Below are positions 24,125 to 34,081 of a stretch of 64,000 nt of DNA, piece by piece. Under the pieces are notes generated by a model. That model worked only from the letters and a program-made list of their open reading frames with translations. It had not been told where the DNA came from and did no database searches. Position 1 is the first letter of the stretch, and the number at the start of each line of letters is the position of its first letter. A program made the translations under genes and the position numbers. Origin of the DNA: Bacteroidia bacterium (GTDB lineage: Bacteria > Bacteroidota > Bacteroidia > Cytophagales > Flammeovirgaceae); the NCBI GenBank assembly GCA_030425505.1, contig JAUIAB010000001.1, forward strand, positions 1 to 64,000, in the 5' to 3' direction.

Positions 24125-24655
24125 TTATTTCAATTTGTTTAAAACGTAATTCCATAATATTATTCCTGCACAAACAGAAATATTCAGAGAGTGTTTAGTC
24201 CCATATTGAGGAATTTCTAATCCTGCATCACAGTTGTTTACATAATCCTCGCTCACACCAAACACTTCATTCCCAAATATAAAAGCATATTTTTGGGATG
24301 CAATAAATTCAAAATTTTGTAAAGGGATAGACTGATCTGTCTGCTCTATAGCTAACAGAGAGTAGTTGTTCTCTTGAAGCTCTTTTACCAACGATAAAGG
24401 CTCTTTTCTATATTCCCAATCTACAGACTCTGTAGCCCCTAAAGCTGTTTTATGAATATCTCTATGTGGTGGTTGTGGAGTTATTCCTGTCAAATAAATT
24501 TTTTCTACCAAAAATGCATCTGAGGTTCTAAACACAGAACCAACATTATGCATACTTCGGATATTGTCCAGAACTACTACTATATTACTTTTCTTTGTCT
24601 TTTTGAATTCCTCGTTAGAAATTCTATTTAACTCTGAAATATTAAGCTTCCTCAT
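24125..24655 (-). CDS. TrmH/SpoU-family RNA 2'-O-methyltransferase
   Basis: A 176-residue SPOUT methyltransferase using SAM to methylate ribose in tRNA or rRNA. The three family motifs are visible: NIRSMHNVGSVFRTSDAF, FIFGNEVFGVSE and LNISVCAGIILWNY, the last two forming the knotted SAM site. The domain is of minimal length with no extra RNA-binding part. It lies 3 bases after yifB and 8 before the nucleotidyltransferase, forming a three-gene operon. Confidence 0.9.
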   Translation of the reverse strand: MRKLNISELNRISNEEFKKTKKSNIVVVLDNIRSMHNVGSVFRTSDAFLVEKIYLTGITPQPPHRDIHKTALGATESVDWEYRKEPLSLVKELQENNYSLLAIEQTDQSIPLQNFEFIASQKYAFIFGNEVFGVSEDYVNNCDAGLEIPQYGTKHSLNISVCAGIILWNYVLNKLK

Positions 24656-24658
24656 AAC

Positions 24659-26218
24659 TTAACCTGCCCAGTTTTCTCTATCCAAGCTTCTATACTGTAT
24701 AGCTTCCGCTATGTGTTCGTCTTTTATTTCACTTGAGTTGGACAAATCAGCAATGGTTCTCGATACTTTTAAAATCCGATCATACGCTCTTGCGGATAGC
24801 CCTAATTTTTCCATGGCAGCCTTTAAAAGCATTTTTCCGCTGCTGCTTATTTCGCAAACAGATTTTACCATTTGAGTATCCATCATCGCATTGGAGTAAA
24901 TAGATTTATTTTTCTCAAACCTCTCTTTCTGAGTATCTCTGGCATTGATTACTCGTTCTCTAATTTGATTGCTGCTCTCTGATTTCGAGGTATTTGTCAT
25001 TTCGTCGAAAGAAACAGGAGTAACTTCCACATGAAGGTCAATTCTGTCAAGCAATGGTCCACTTACTTTATTGAGGTATCGCTGAATAACACCAGGAGCA
25101 CAAACACATTCTTTTTCTGGATGATTGTAATAACCACAAGGACAGGGATTCATACTTGCTACCAACATAAAGTTAGCAGGAAACTCAACTGAAACTTTAG
25201 CTCTGGAAATAGTTACTTTTCTTTCCTCCAAAGGTTGTCGCATCACTTCCAAAACTGTTCTTTTAAACTCTGGAAGCTCATCTAAAAACAAAACTCCGTT
25301 ATTCGATAGTGAAATTTCTCCTGGCTGGGGTATTCCGCCACCACCAACCAATGCCACATCACTTATGGTATGATGAGGCGAACGGAAAGGTCTTCTTGAA
25401 ACTAAGGCTGAGTTAGTGTCTAGCTTTCCTGCAACCGAATGAATTTTAGTTGTTTCTAGCGCTTCATGTAGGGTTAAAGGTGGTAAAATACTAGGCAGCC
25501 TTTTTGCCAACATCGTTTTTCCTGCCCCAGGAGGTCCTATCATTATTACATTGTGACCACCAGCAGCTGCAATTTCTAATGCTCTTTTTATGTTTTCTTG
25601 CCCTTGAACAGCTGAAAAATCCGCATCGTAGTCATTTTGTGTATCAAAGAACACTTGTCGAGTATCAATAGTTAAAGGTTGAATAGGTTTGCTGCCTTCA
25701 AAGAAGCTAATGGCATCATCGATGGTTTCTACACCAATAATATCCAGATTATTTACAATTGCAGCCTCAGGGGCGTTCTGCTTTGGCAATACAAAACCTT
25801 TAAAACCCTGCTTTCTTGCTTCAATAGCTATTGGTAAAACCCCTTTGATTGGTCTCAGTTCTCCATCCAAAGAAAGCTCTCCCATCACTATATATTTGTC
25901 AAGATCATCTGTGTTAATTTGATTAGAAGCCTGAAGGACACCAAGAGCGATTGGAAGGTCATAAGCTGACCCTTCTTTTCTAATATCTGCAGGAGCCAGA
26001 TTAACTACTACTTTTTGTCTAGGCATCACAAACCCCAAGTGCTTAATTGCCGACTCTATCCTCTGCTCACTTTCTTTTACAGCACTATCAGGTAAGCCCA
26101 CCATATAAAATTTAGTGCCTTTTAAAACATTTACCTCAATGGTTATAAGTGAAGCATTTACACCAAAAACTGCCCCTCCAAAAGTCTTAGTTATCATAGG
26201 TCTATTTTGAAAATACAA
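24659..26218 (-). CDS. yifB: YifB/ComM-family Mg-chelatase-like AAA ATPase
   Basis: A 519-residue protein with an N-terminal Lon-S5-like domain (residues ~10-170) and an AAA+ ATPase with Walker A GPPGAGKT at 228-235. The cysteine cluster NPCPCGYYNHPEKECVC lies near 356-372, followed by the C-terminal Mg-chelatase domain. ComM relatives act as hexameric helicases that promote branch migration in natural transformation. Length is normal and all key motifs are intact. It is the first gene of an operon with the RNA methyltransferase. Confidence 0.93.
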   Translation of the reverse strand: MYFQNRPMITKTFGGAVFGVNASLITIEVNVLKGTKFYMVGLPDSAVKESEQRIESAIKHLGFVMPRQKVVVNLAPADIRKEGSAYDLPIALGVLQASNQINTDDLDKYIVMGELSLDGELRPIKGVLPIAIEARKQGFKGFVLPKQNAPEAAIVNNLDIIGVETIDDAISFFEGSKPIQPLTIDTRQVFFDTQNDYDADFSAVQGQENIKRALEIAAAGGHNVIMIGPPGAGKTMLAKRLPSILPPLTLHEALETTKIHSVAGKLDTNSALVSRRPFRSPHHTISDVALVGGGGIPQPGEISLSNNGVLFLDELPEFKRTVLEVMRQPLEERKVTISRAKVSVEFPANFMLVASMNPCPCGYYNHPEKECVCAPGVIQRYLNKVSGPLLDRIDLHVEVTPVSFDEMTNTSKSESSNQIRERVINARDTQKERFEKNKSIYSNAMMDTQMVKSVCEISSSGKMLLKAAMEKLGLSARAYDRILKVSRTIADLSNSSEIKDEHIAEAIQYRSLDRENWAG

Positions 26219-26468
26219 ATATTAGTAAAGGATTTGTATTGATCAAAGACCAGTAGTATGTTGCCAGACATCACGGTATAAATTATTACGCTTACTCAAG
26301 TAAACCTCAAATGTTTAACTTTTTATAAAGTAAATAAGTAGCAGCCTAATATTCTTTTCAGAGTATTGATAATAATTAATATATTTCAACAATGCTTTAA
26401 AGCGAAACTGTTTTTTAATTAAAAAGATCAATACGTATAAAGCTGAAATGGATAAAAAGTGAAAGGAA

Positions 26469-27461
26469 ATGATAGAAAAAGCTATTTGTAATGCTCTTGC
26501 TTCACAAAAAAAGATTACCTTACCTGATTTTGGGACATTTATTATTTCCTGGAAGAGTGCTTCTTTCAGTGAAGCAGATACACAATTAAACCCTCCTCAA
26601 GAAGAAATTTCGTTTGAGTATGGCATTGAAAATGGGGAGTCTATAATTGATTACTTAGTAAAGAATTATGGCTTTGAAAGAAATGTAATTGATGCCAGCC
26701 TTCAAGAGTTTTTAGAAAATAAAAACCACGACCTAGAATCAACCGGAAGCTTCGATATTGAGGGTTTAGGAAGCTTCTCTCAAAATGAAGAAGGTACATT
26801 TGATTTTGAGAAAAGCGAAGGCTATTCAATAGAGTACCCAATTTTAAATATAGAAAAAGTAGAAGCCGTGAGTTTAGAAGAAGAACAGTATGATGAAAAT
26901 GCAGATGAAGATGAAATAGACGAAGAAGAAAAGGAGAGAAAAAGAGTAATGACTCCTTTGCTAGTGGCGATACCTGTCATTATTATAGCTGTAATAGCCG
27001 CTTGGATCTTCTTAGATAAAGATGCCTATAAAAAGTTCTTTGGTGAAAAGAGTAAAACAGAAATAGCACAGGAAAACACAGAAGATCTTTCAGAAAGCAC
27101 CGACTTATCTTCTGAGGAGGAAGACCTTGAGGAAAGTGTAGATAATACTACCATTGAAGAAAATGATAATCAAATAAATGATGTCGCAGAAACAAAGACC
27201 TCGAATAAAAATTCTACTTCCTCAAAATCAGTTAGCACAAACACAGGAAGCTATCATGTAATAATAGGAAGCTTTAACTCTTTACAAAGTGCTGAAAAAA
27301 GAAAAAGTGAGCTTACAAAAAGTGGTTACTCTCCCAAAATACTAGAGAATGGTTCAAGGTACAGATTATCTGTGTCTAGTTTTGCTAATCAAGCGACAGC
27401 AAAAGCAAAAGCAAAATCTCTTCAAAATGCTTTTCCTGGAGCTTGGGTACTAAAATACTAA
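26469..27461 (+). CDS. HU-like/SPOR-domain membrane protein
   Basis: A 330-residue protein with the Bacteroidota architecture of an N-terminal HU-like domain pair and a C-terminal SPOR domain. The HU-like part opens MIEKAICNALASQKKITLPD FGTF. One membrane helix sits at residues ~160-177 (TPLLVAIPVIIIAVIAAWIF), then an acidic linker, then SPOR at ~255-330 (YHVIIGSFNSLQSAEKRKSE). SPOR domains bind denuded septal peptidoglycan, so it probably functions at the division site. No signal peptide, so the HU-like part is cytoplasmic. Confidence 0.88.
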   Translation: MIEKAICNALASQKKITLPDFGTFIISWKSASFSEADTQLNPPQEEISFEYGIENGESIIDYLVKNYGFERNVIDASLQEFLENKNHDLESTGSFDIEGLGSFSQNEEGTFDFEKSEGYSIEYPILNIEKVEAVSLEEEQYDENADEDEIDEEEKERKRVMTPLLVAIPVIIIAVIAAWIFLDKDAYKKFFGEKSKTEIAQENTEDLSESTDLSSEEEDLEESVDNTTIEENDNQINDVAETKTSNKNSTSSKSVSTNTGSYHVIIGSFNSLQSAEKRKSELTKSGYSPKILENGSRYRLSVSSFANQATAKAKAKSLQNAFPGAWVLKY

Positions 27462-27556
27462 AATGGTATTTATAGCTCTTGAGAAGCATGAAATTTAGCT
27501 AAATATTAATACTAACTAGAAAACTTATAGATTTGAAGTAGTCTAATGTCTTTACA

Positions 27557-27949
27557 GTGAAAAGCTACAAACTCAAACTCATAACGCTTACAGCCATACT
27601 ATTAGCAATTAGTTTAGTAACTACACAATACATATACAGTATTTCAGTAAGCTACATTTACTACTTACAGTTCATCTACTTCATTATTATTGGAACAGTA
27701 GCTGACAGTATCCAAAAAAAGCTATCGAAGCAGCGAAATGCTATCTTTATAAATGGATTTATGGGCTTGTTGACGGGCAAGATGTTTTTATCCCTTGCTG
27801 TAGCAGTTATCATAGCTTTGCTGGATCGGAGTATGGTCAAATTTCACCTAATTCATTTCATGATTTTATACTTCAGCTACACATCATTATTAGTAATAGA
27901 AATGCTAAAAACTAATAGAGAATCACAGGTAGAAAAAACCAACAAATAG
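27557..27949 (+). CDS. AtpI-like membrane protein upstream of ATP synthase
   Basis: A 130-residue protein with four hydrophobic helices, translated from a GTG at 27557. Position directly before atpB and topology match the small AtpI-type proteins that open bacterial ATP synthase operons and assist c-ring assembly. Sequence similarity is too weak for me to name it outright. It is separated from atpB by 63 bases containing a candidate promoter. Confidence 0.65.
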   Translation: MKSYKLKLITLTAILLAISLVTTQYIYSISVSYIYYLQFIYFIIIGTVADSIQKKLSKQRNAIFINGFMGLLTGKMFLSLAVAVIIALLDRSMVKFHLIHFMILYFSYTSLLVIEMLKTNRESQVEKTNK

Positions 27950-27973
27950 TTTTTTTTGTGAGCAATTAATACC

Positions 27974-27981
27974 TAGCTTTG
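27974..27981 (+). promoter_or_regulatory. Candidate -7 element of the ATP synthase operon
   Basis: TAGCTTTG matches TAnnTTTG; a TTTG (27955-27958) lies 15 bases upstream, slightly short of usual spacing. It would give a leader of about 25 bases before atpB. Confidence 0.5.
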
Positions 27982-28012
27982 CACCGTCTTTTTAGAAGCG
28001 ATTGAAGCAACA

Positions 28013-29116
28013 ATGAACAAAGTGATAAAAAGCTGTATAACCGCTATAATTTTAGCTCTTTTCCTCGGCGTGGTAGCACATGGGGCGGAAAATAAAAATA
28101 GTGAAAAAGAGTTTAATGCAGGGGCAGCAATAATACATCACGTCGTTGATTCCAGGGAAATACACCTCATGACTTTCAACGAGGGAGAACCAAACGAAAA
28201 GCACGTATCCATTCCTTTACCAACTATACTTTATACTGACGAAAATGGTCTTGAGGTTTTTTCTTCCTTTAAGTTTCATGACGAAAACCATAAATATGGA
28301 AGGTATATACTTCACCATGGTAAAATATACATTGCCAATAGTAATGGAGGTTTAACTTTAGATGAAAAAGGACACCCTACAAATGTGAAACCTTTAGACT
28401 TTTCCATAACAAAAACATCTGCTGGAGTTCTTATAATATCGATACTGCTGATCGTAATATTTATGACCGTATCAGCCTCTTACAAAAAGAGAAAGAATCA
28501 GGCACCAAAAGGCTTGCAGTCATTTTTAGAACCGTTGATTTTATTTGTAAGAGATGAAGTAGCAAAACCATCCATTGGTAAAAAGCATGAGATGTTTATG
28601 CCATATCTTCTTACTATATTTTTCTTTATATGGATAGGAAATATGTTAGGTTTAATTCCTTTCATAGGAGGTTTTAATGTAACGGGGAACATAGCTATAA
28701 CTGCAACACTAGCAGTATTTACATTTATAATAACGCTCTCTAAAGGGAATAAGCATTATTGGCAGCATATATTCAATACACCTGGAGTGCCTTGGTGGTT
28801 GAAGCTTCCAGTACCTTTAATGCCATTTATAGAATTAATAGGGGTGTTTTCTAAACCGTTAGTTTTATGCCTTCGATTATTTGCTAATATAGTTGGTGGG
28901 CATATAATCATATTATCATTTGTGAGTTTGATCTTTATTTTCTCTGCGAAATATGGAGCAGGAGCAAGTATGGGGGTATCAGTAGTATCTTTATTCTTTG
29001 CTGTTTTCATGAATGTAATTGAGATACTGGTAGCCTTTTTACAAGCATATATATTTACATTGTTGTCGGCGCTTTACTTTGGTTCAGCAGTAGAAGAACA
29101 TCATGAAACAAGTTAA
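28013..29116 (+). CDS. atpB: ATP synthase F0 subunit a
   Basis: A 367-residue membrane subunit forming the proton half-channels next to the c-ring. The essential arginine is in LCLRLFANIVGGH. The ~130-residue N-terminal extension with a signal peptide and a beta-rich extracytoplasmic part (ADENKNSEKEF onward) is characteristic of Bacteroidota subunit a. First of six tightly ordered atp genes. Confidence 0.95.
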   Translation: MNKVIKSCITAIILALFLGVVAHGAENKNSEKEFNAGAAIIHHVVDSREIHLMTFNEGEPNEKHVSIPLPTILYTDENGLEVFSSFKFHDENHKYGRYILHHGKIYIANSNGGLTLDEKGHPTNVKPLDFSITKTSAGVLIISILLIVIFMTVSASYKKRKNQAPKGLQSFLEPLILFVRDEVAKPSIGKKHEMFMPYLLTIFFFIWIGNMLGLIPFIGGFNVTGNIAITATLAVFTFIITLSKGNKHYWQHIFNTPGVPWWLKLPVPLMPFIELIGVFSKPLVLCLRLFANIVGGHIIILSFVSLIFIFSAKYGAGASMGVSVVSLFFAVFMNVIEILVAFLQAYIFTLLSALYFGSAVEEHHETS

Positions 29117-29139
29117 CTTTTAAACATAAACATATAAAA

Positions 29140-29385
29140 ATGGAGCTTTTAGCTATTTTACTAGACGCAACTTACGGAATCATGGGAGCTGGAATTGGAG
29201 CTGGGATAGCTGCAATTGGAGCTGGACTGGGTATCGGTCGTATTGGTGGATCTGCATTAGAGTCAATGGCAAGACAGCCTGAGTCTACTGGTGATCTTAG
29301 AGCTAGTATGATCGTTGCAGCAGCCCTTGTGGAAGGAGCGGCGTTCTTTGCAATTATTGTTTGTCTGTTAATAGTATTACTATAA
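29140..29385 (+). CDS. atpE: ATP synthase F0 subunit c
   Basis: An 81-residue two-helix proteolipid. Helix 1 has the glycine ladder GAGIGAGIAAIGAGLGIG; the loop has RQP (45-47); helix 2 carries the ion-binding carboxylate E65 in ALVEGAAFF. No sodium-specific ligand set is obvious (no Gln in helix 1 at the usual place), so protons are the likely coupling ion. Needed in many copies per enzyme, it is followed by hairpins. Confidence 0.95.
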   Translation: MELLAILLDATYGIMGAGIGAGIAAIGAGLGIGRIGGSALESMARQPESTGDLRASMIVAAALVEGAAFFAIIVCLLIVLL

Positions 29386-29399
29386 GCAGTCAAATAGAA

Positions 29400-29465
29400 A
29401 CCTTTTAGCACTAGGTTAAAAGGTGTATAAAAAACTTGAGCCTTGTGATAGACAAGGCTCTATTT
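29400..29465 (+). terminator. Tandem intercistronic hairpins between atpE and atpF
   Basis: Two stems follow atpE: ACCTTTTA/TAAAAGGT (29400-29407, 29417-29424) and GAGCCTTGT/ACAAGGCTC (29438-29446, 29452-29460), the second followed by TATTTT. They may attenuate transcription or protect the upstream mRNA end, raising subunit c output relative to the rest. Confidence 0.6.
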
Positions 29466-29485
29466 TAAAAAAATAAAAGACAATC

Positions 29486-29980
29486 ATGGAATTACTTGAA
29501 TTTGGTGTAGGAAATATTTTTTGGACATCCTTAGCATTTATAATAGTATGGGTAATGCTAGGAAAGTTTGCTTGGAAACCTATATTAAAATCAATAAAGG
29601 AGAGGGAAACCTCTATTGAAGAAGCTCTCTCATCATCTGCAAAAGCGAAAGAAGAAGTAGAAAATCTCAAAAAGCAAATAGATGAAATGAAGCAAGAGGC
29701 AAGAAAAGAGCGAGAACAAATTTTGGCAGAGGCAAAAAAGATATCCGATAAAATGGTAGATGAAGCAAAAGAAAAAGCAATTGCAGAGGGAGAGAGAATA
29801 TTACAGTCTGCTAGAGATTCTATTGAATCAGAAAAAAACGCTATGATCCAACAGGTAAAACATGATGCTGTTGAGATTACAATTCAAATAGCTGAAAAAG
29901 TATTGCTTAAAGAGTTAGACAATAGAAAAGAACAGGAAGAGCTAATTCAAAAAATGTTAAGTGAAGTAAGCTTAAATTAG
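29486..29980 (+). CDS. atpF: ATP synthase F0 subunit b
   Basis: A 164-residue stator subunit: one N-terminal membrane helix (residues ~8-28) then a long charged coiled coil (KAKEEVENLKKQIDEMKQEA). It links subunit a to the F1 delta subunit. It lies 8 bases before atpH. Confidence 0.93.
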   Translation: MELLEFGVGNIFWTSLAFIIVWVMLGKFAWKPILKSIKERETSIEEALSSSAKAKEEVENLKKQIDEMKQEARKEREQILAEAKKISDKMVDEAKEKAIAEGERILQSARDSIESEKNAMIQQVKHDAVEITIQIAEKVLLKELDNRKEQEELIQKMLSEVSLN

Positions 29981-29987
29981 ACCGTAT

Positions 29988-30530
29988 ATGAGTACAAGAT
30001 CAGGAGTGTCTTTTAGGTATGCTAGTGCTATATACGATATAGCAAATAACCAAGGTAAATTAGAGCAGGTTAAGTCAGATTTTCAGAACTTTAATCAACT
30101 TTGTGAAGCTTCCAGAGACTTCTATTTATTTCTCAAAAGTCCAGTTGTTAAAGCTTTAAGAAAACTGGAAATCTTAAAAAAGTTATTCAGTAGTGAATAT
30201 GACAAAGTAATTCTGGAGTTCATGTCATTGGTATGTAAAAAAAACAGAGCAGGGCAGCTTAAAGAAATAGCGGAATCATTTGCCAGTGTCTACAATATAA
30301 GAAAAGGAATAGAAAAGGCATCTGTACTTACAGCCATGGATTTAACAGATATAACAGCAAAAGAGTTAGAAAAGCTAGCTAAAAAAGTTGTTGGTGATAA
30401 AGAGTTAGAGTTAGAATATAAAATAGAACCATCTTTAATTGGAGGATTCTTACTAAAGGTAGAAGATAAACAGATGGATCAAACAGTTAGTACAAAGCTG
30501 AAAAAAATAAAAAAAGAATTATCTAAATAA
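29988..30530 (+). CDS. atpH: ATP synthase F1 subunit delta
   Basis: A 180-residue stator protein connecting subunit b to the alpha/beta crown. Recognisable N-terminal helical domain (SGVSFRYASAIYDIANNQGK) and the C-terminal family signature PSLIGGFLLKVEDKQMDQTV. Normal length and position. Confidence 0.93.
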   Translation: MSTRSGVSFRYASAIYDIANNQGKLEQVKSDFQNFNQLCEASRDFYLFLKSPVVKALRKLEILKKLFSSEYDKVILEFMSLVCKKNRAGQLKEIAESFASVYNIRKGIEKASVLTAMDLTDITAKELEKLAKKVVGDKELELEYKIEPSLIGGFLLKVEDKQMDQTVSTKLKKIKKELSK

Positions 30531-30549
30531 ATAATAAAGATAAAATCAT

Positions 30550-32127
30550 ATGGCAAAAGTTAGACCAGATGAAGTAACCGCAATACTAAGAGAGCAGCTT
30601 TCGAATTTCAAGTCAGAAGCAGAGCTTGAAGAAGTAGGCACAGTTCTCCAAGTAGGTGATGGAGTAGCAAGAATATACGGATTGTCAATGGCTCAATCAG
30701 GAGAGCTGATAGAGTTTGATAGTGGTTTAAAAGGGCTAGTTCTTAACCTGGAAGAAGATAATGTAGGAGCTGTAATATTTGGAGACTCTAAAATGGTAAG
30801 AGAAGGGGATAGTGTTAAGAGAACCAAAACGATTGCTTCAATAAAAGTAGGAGATGGAATAATGGGTAGAGTAGTTGATACATTGGGAAACCCAATTGAT
30901 GGTAAAGGAAAGATATCTGGAGACTTATACGAAATGCCCTTAGAAAGAAAAGCCCCTGGTGTAATCTACAGACAACCAGTTAATGAGCCATTACAAACAG
31001 GGATTAAAGCAATTGATGCAATGATTCCTATTGGAAGAGGGCAAAGAGAGCTAATTATTGGGGATAGACAGACTGGAAAAACAGCAGTTGCTATAGACAC
31101 CATTATAAACCAAAAAGAATTCTACGATAGAGGAGAGCCTGTGTATTGTATATATGTAGCGATTGCTCAAAAAGCATCAACAGTAGCAGGAGTAGTTAAT
31201 GCACTAGAAAAAGCAGGAGCAATGGATTACACAGTAGTTGTTTCAGCAGCAGCTTCAGATCCAGCACCAATGCAGTTTTTTGCTCCATATACAGGTGCGG
31301 CAATAGGAGAATATTTTAGAGATACAGGCAGACCTGCCTTAGTAGTATTTGATGACCTTTCAAAGCAAGCTGTAGCATACAGAGAAGTATCTCTACTACT
31401 AAGAAGACCTCCAGGAAGAGAAGCTTACCCTGGAGATGTATTCTATCTACACTCCAGGCTATTAGAAAGAGCAGCAAAAATAACAAGCTCTGATAAAATT
31501 GCCTCTCAAATGAATGACTTACCAGAATCATTAAAGCCACTGGTGAAAGGAGGTGGATCTTTAACAGCACTTCCAATAATTGAAACACAAGCGGGTGATG
31601 TATCTGCATATATCCCTACCAATGTGATTTCGATTACTGATGGTCAAATATTCTTAGAAACCAACCTGTTTAACTCAGGAATCAGGCCTGCAATTAATGT
31701 TGGTATTTCCGTGTCTAGAGTGGGAGGATCTGCTCAGATTAAATCAATGAAGAAAACAGCAGGTACCTTAAGAACAGATCAAGCACAATTCAGAGAACTA
31801 GAAGCCTTTTCGAAATTTGGGTCTGACTTAGACGCATCAACCAAGTTGACGATCGATAGAGGTAGAAAAAATCAAGAAATACTAAAGCAAGCTCAGTATT
31901 CTCCAGTTCCTGTTGAGAAACAAGTTGCTGAAATTTATGCGTCAACCAATGGACTCTTAGATAGAGTACCTGTAGAAAAAGTAAAAGCATTTTCAGAAGA
32001 ATACCTGCAAGTACTAGAAACAAAGCATCAGGATACTTTAAACAAAATAAAAGCAGGTAAAATGGATGATGATGTGAAAAAAGTATTAGAGTCTGTAGCG
32101 AGTGAAGTAGCAGAAAGCTATAAGTAA
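30550..32127 (+). CDS. atpA: ATP synthase F1 subunit alpha
   Basis: A 525-residue non-catalytic nucleotide-binding subunit with Walker A GDRQTGKT at 171-178 and the alpha-specific block [18 protein letters not shown]. Length is typical for Bacteroidota. The beta and epsilon subunits (atpD, atpC) are not in the window, consistent with their separate location in this phylum. Confidence 0.96.
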   Translation: MAKVRPDEVTAILREQLSNFKSEAELEEVGTVLQVGDGVARIYGLSMAQSGELIEFDSGLKGLVLNLEEDNVGAVIFGDSKMVREGDSVKRTKTIASIKVGDGIMGRVVDTLGNPIDGKGKISGDLYEMPLERKAPGVIYRQPVNEPLQTGIKAIDAMIPIGRGQRELIIGDRQTGKTAVAIDTIINQKEFYDRGEPVYCIYVAIAQKASTVAGVVNALEKAGAMDYTVVVSAAASDPAPMQFFAPYTGAAIGEYFRDTGRPALVVFDDLSKQAVAYREVSLLLRRPPGREAYPGDVFYLHSRLLERAAKITSSDKIASQMNDLPESLKPLVKGGGSLTALPIIETQAGDVSAYIPTNVISITDGQIFLETNLFNSGIRPAINVGISVSRVGGSAQIKSMKKTAGTLRTDQAQFRELEAFSKFGSDLDASTKLTIDRGRKNQEILKQAQYSPVPVEKQVAEIYASTNGLLDRVPVEKVKAFSEEYLQVLETKHQDTLNKIKAGKMDDDVKKVLESVASEVAESYK

Positions 32128-32160
32128 ATTTTGAGATAACTAAAGCATATCTATTAAAAG

Positions 32161-33042
32161 ATGCCAAGCTTAAAAGAAGTAAAAGGAAGAATTAGCTCTG
32201 TAATCTCTACCCAGCAGATTACTAAAGCCATGAAAATGGTTGCTGCAGCTAAACTTCGTAAAGCACAAGATAAAATAATACAAATCCGTCCTTATGCAAA
32301 AAAGCTGGACGAATTAATGATAGATGTATCAGGTGCACAAGGTGAGGAATCTGAAATAGCTTATGCGGAGCAAAGAGAAGAAAATAAGATACTAATTGTT
32401 GCTGTAACCTCAGATAGAGGTCTTTGTGGTGGATTTAACTCTAATGTCCAAAAAACAGTAATAAGAACAATACAAGAGAAATACCAAAAACAAAACGAAG
32501 AAGGAAATCTTGAGATACTTCCTATTGGAACAAAAGCAAGAGACTTTTTTTTGAGAAGAGGATATAAAATAGTAGATAACTACTCTGAACTTTTCTCAAA
32601 CCTGAGCTTTGAAAGTGCAAAAGAAGCTGCAGAATACGTAATGGAATCTTTTACAAAAGAGAGGTATGATAAAATAGACTTAGTTTATAACGAGTTTAAA
32701 AATGTAGCAATGCAGGTTGTTAGAGAAGAAACATTTTTGCCAATAATACTATCTCAACAGGAAGAGAAAAAAACTGCTTTAGACTATATATATGAACCAA
32801 ACCAGGAAGAAATATTTAAAGCATTAATTCCTAAAGCATTAAAAATCAAATTTTACAGGGCATTATTAGAGTCAAATGCTTCAGAACATGGAGCAAGAAT
32901 GACAGCAATGGATAAAGCCACAGAAAATGCTGGAGAGCTACTAAAAGAGCTTCGCTTAACTTATAACAGAACAAGGCAAGCGGCAATCACTAAAGAAATT
33001 CTGGAAATAGTTGGAGGAGCAGAAGCATTAGCAAAAGCTTAA
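32161..33042 (+). CDS. atpG: ATP synthase F1 subunit gamma
   Basis: A 293-residue rotor shaft subunit. The N-terminal helix (VISTQQITKAMKMVAAAKLR) and the C-terminal helix (YNRTRQAAITKEILEIVGGA) form its antiparallel coiled coil. The middle has the conserved SDRGLCGGFN. Last gene of the operon; an AT-rich 12-bp stem (33085-33096 with 33111-33122) follows. Confidence 0.95.
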   Translation: MPSLKEVKGRISSVISTQQITKAMKMVAAAKLRKAQDKIIQIRPYAKKLDELMIDVSGAQGEESEIAYAEQREENKILIVAVTSDRGLCGGFNSNVQKTVIRTIQEKYQKQNEEGNLEILPIGTKARDFFLRRGYKIVDNYSELFSNLSFESAKEAAEYVMESFTKERYDKIDLVYNEFKNVAMQVVREETFLPIILSQQEEKKTALDYIYEPNQEEIFKALIPKALKIKFYRALLESNASEHGARMTAMDKATENAGELLKELRLTYNRTRQAAITKEILEIVGGAEALAKA

Positions 33043-33160
33043 GGACGAATAATATTTAGCTAATAACTAAAGTTAAAAGAAGCTATATATAATAATGCTT
33101 TTCAACTAGTATTATTATATATCTGATAAAGGTTATCTACACTAATTCTATGTAGCGTAT

Positions 33161-34066
33161 ATGTTTCAAAGACTCAAAAAAGAGATTAGAAACTACTTTG
33201 GATTTACTAAATCTCAGACAAATGGGTTTTTAGTGCTTGCTGCTATAATGATCATAATACTTCTTCTACCGGTTATTGTTACCCCATTGTTACCTCACTT
33301 CTTTAAGAATAAAAATAACAATACAAGAGATCAGCAAATGCTTGACAGCCTAATAGCTGTAATAGAAGAAAAAAAGCAGGATCAAAAAGCTGAATATGAG
33401 CTATTCAAGTTTGATCCTAATCAAGTAGACTCTTTACAAATGATGCGCTTGGGTTTCCCAGGCTTTATCAATCAGCGGATAAGAAACTATAGAACAAGCG
33501 GAGGAAAATTTGAAATAAAAAAAGACCTGAAGAAGATCTATGGCTTCCCAGAAAGCCTATATGCCAGAGTAGAAGACTTTATAGACATACCAGAAAAAAG
33601 AGTAACGCAAAACTACTCAAAGGAACTTAGAAAAAGAGAAAACACAAAAATCATTAAGGCTAAAAAAAGCTATCCACCAATAAAGATTAATAGTGCCACT
33701 GCCGAAGAACTAACAAGAATTAGCGGTATTGGAAAAGTTTTATCAGAAAGAATAATAAAATTCAGAGACAAACTTGGAGGGTTTCATTCCAAAGAACAAC
33801 TCCATGAAGTTTATGGGTTAGACTCTTTAGTAGCAAATAGATTAAAGCAAGAGGCAGTATTAGAAAGTAATAAACTCAAAAAAATAAGCTTAAGAGATAT
33901 TACAACTAAAGAATTGGCAAAGCACCCTTATATAAACTGGAAAACTGCTAAGAAAATAATTCATGCAAGAGACTCTTTGCTTAAAAAGAATAGTACTTTA
34001 AAACTTGAATGTATACTAAGCGATTCGTTGTATATAAAGAAAATAAAACCTTACTTAGATTATTAA
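33161..34066 (+). CDS. Helix-hairpin-helix membrane protein (ComEA-like)
   Basis: A 301-residue protein with one N-terminal membrane helix (residues ~22-44) and at least two helix-hairpin-helix DNA-binding units. The clearest is INSATAEELTRISGIGKVLS, followed by RIIKFRDKLGGF. Such proteins resemble the DNA-uptake receptor ComEA, though a competence role is not shown. It abuts glyA directly (stop at 34066, ATG at 34082). Confidence 0.85.
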   Translation: MFQRLKKEIRNYFGFTKSQTNGFLVLAAIMIIILLLPVIVTPLLPHFFKNKNNNTRDQQMLDSLIAVIEEKKQDQKAEYELFKFDPNQVDSLQMMRLGFPGFINQRIRNYRTSGGKFEIKKDLKKIYGFPESLYARVEDFIDIPEKRVTQNYSKELRKRENTKIIKAKKSYPPIKINSATAEELTRISGIGKVLSERIIKFRDKLGGFHSKEQLHEVYGLDSLVANRLKQEAVLESNKLKKISLRDITTKELAKHPYINWKTAKKIIHARDSLLKKNSTLKLECILSDSLYIKKIKPYLDY

Positions 34067-34081
34067 TTGCTAATAAATCCA

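Noticed and set aside
31790-32167. 125-residue antisense frame over atpA
   Set aside because: Leu/Phe-rich antisense shadow of a highly conserved gene.
34067-34081. TTG start for glyA
   Set aside because: The ATG at 34082 fits the family N-terminus and leaves a gap for ribosome binding after the preceding gene.
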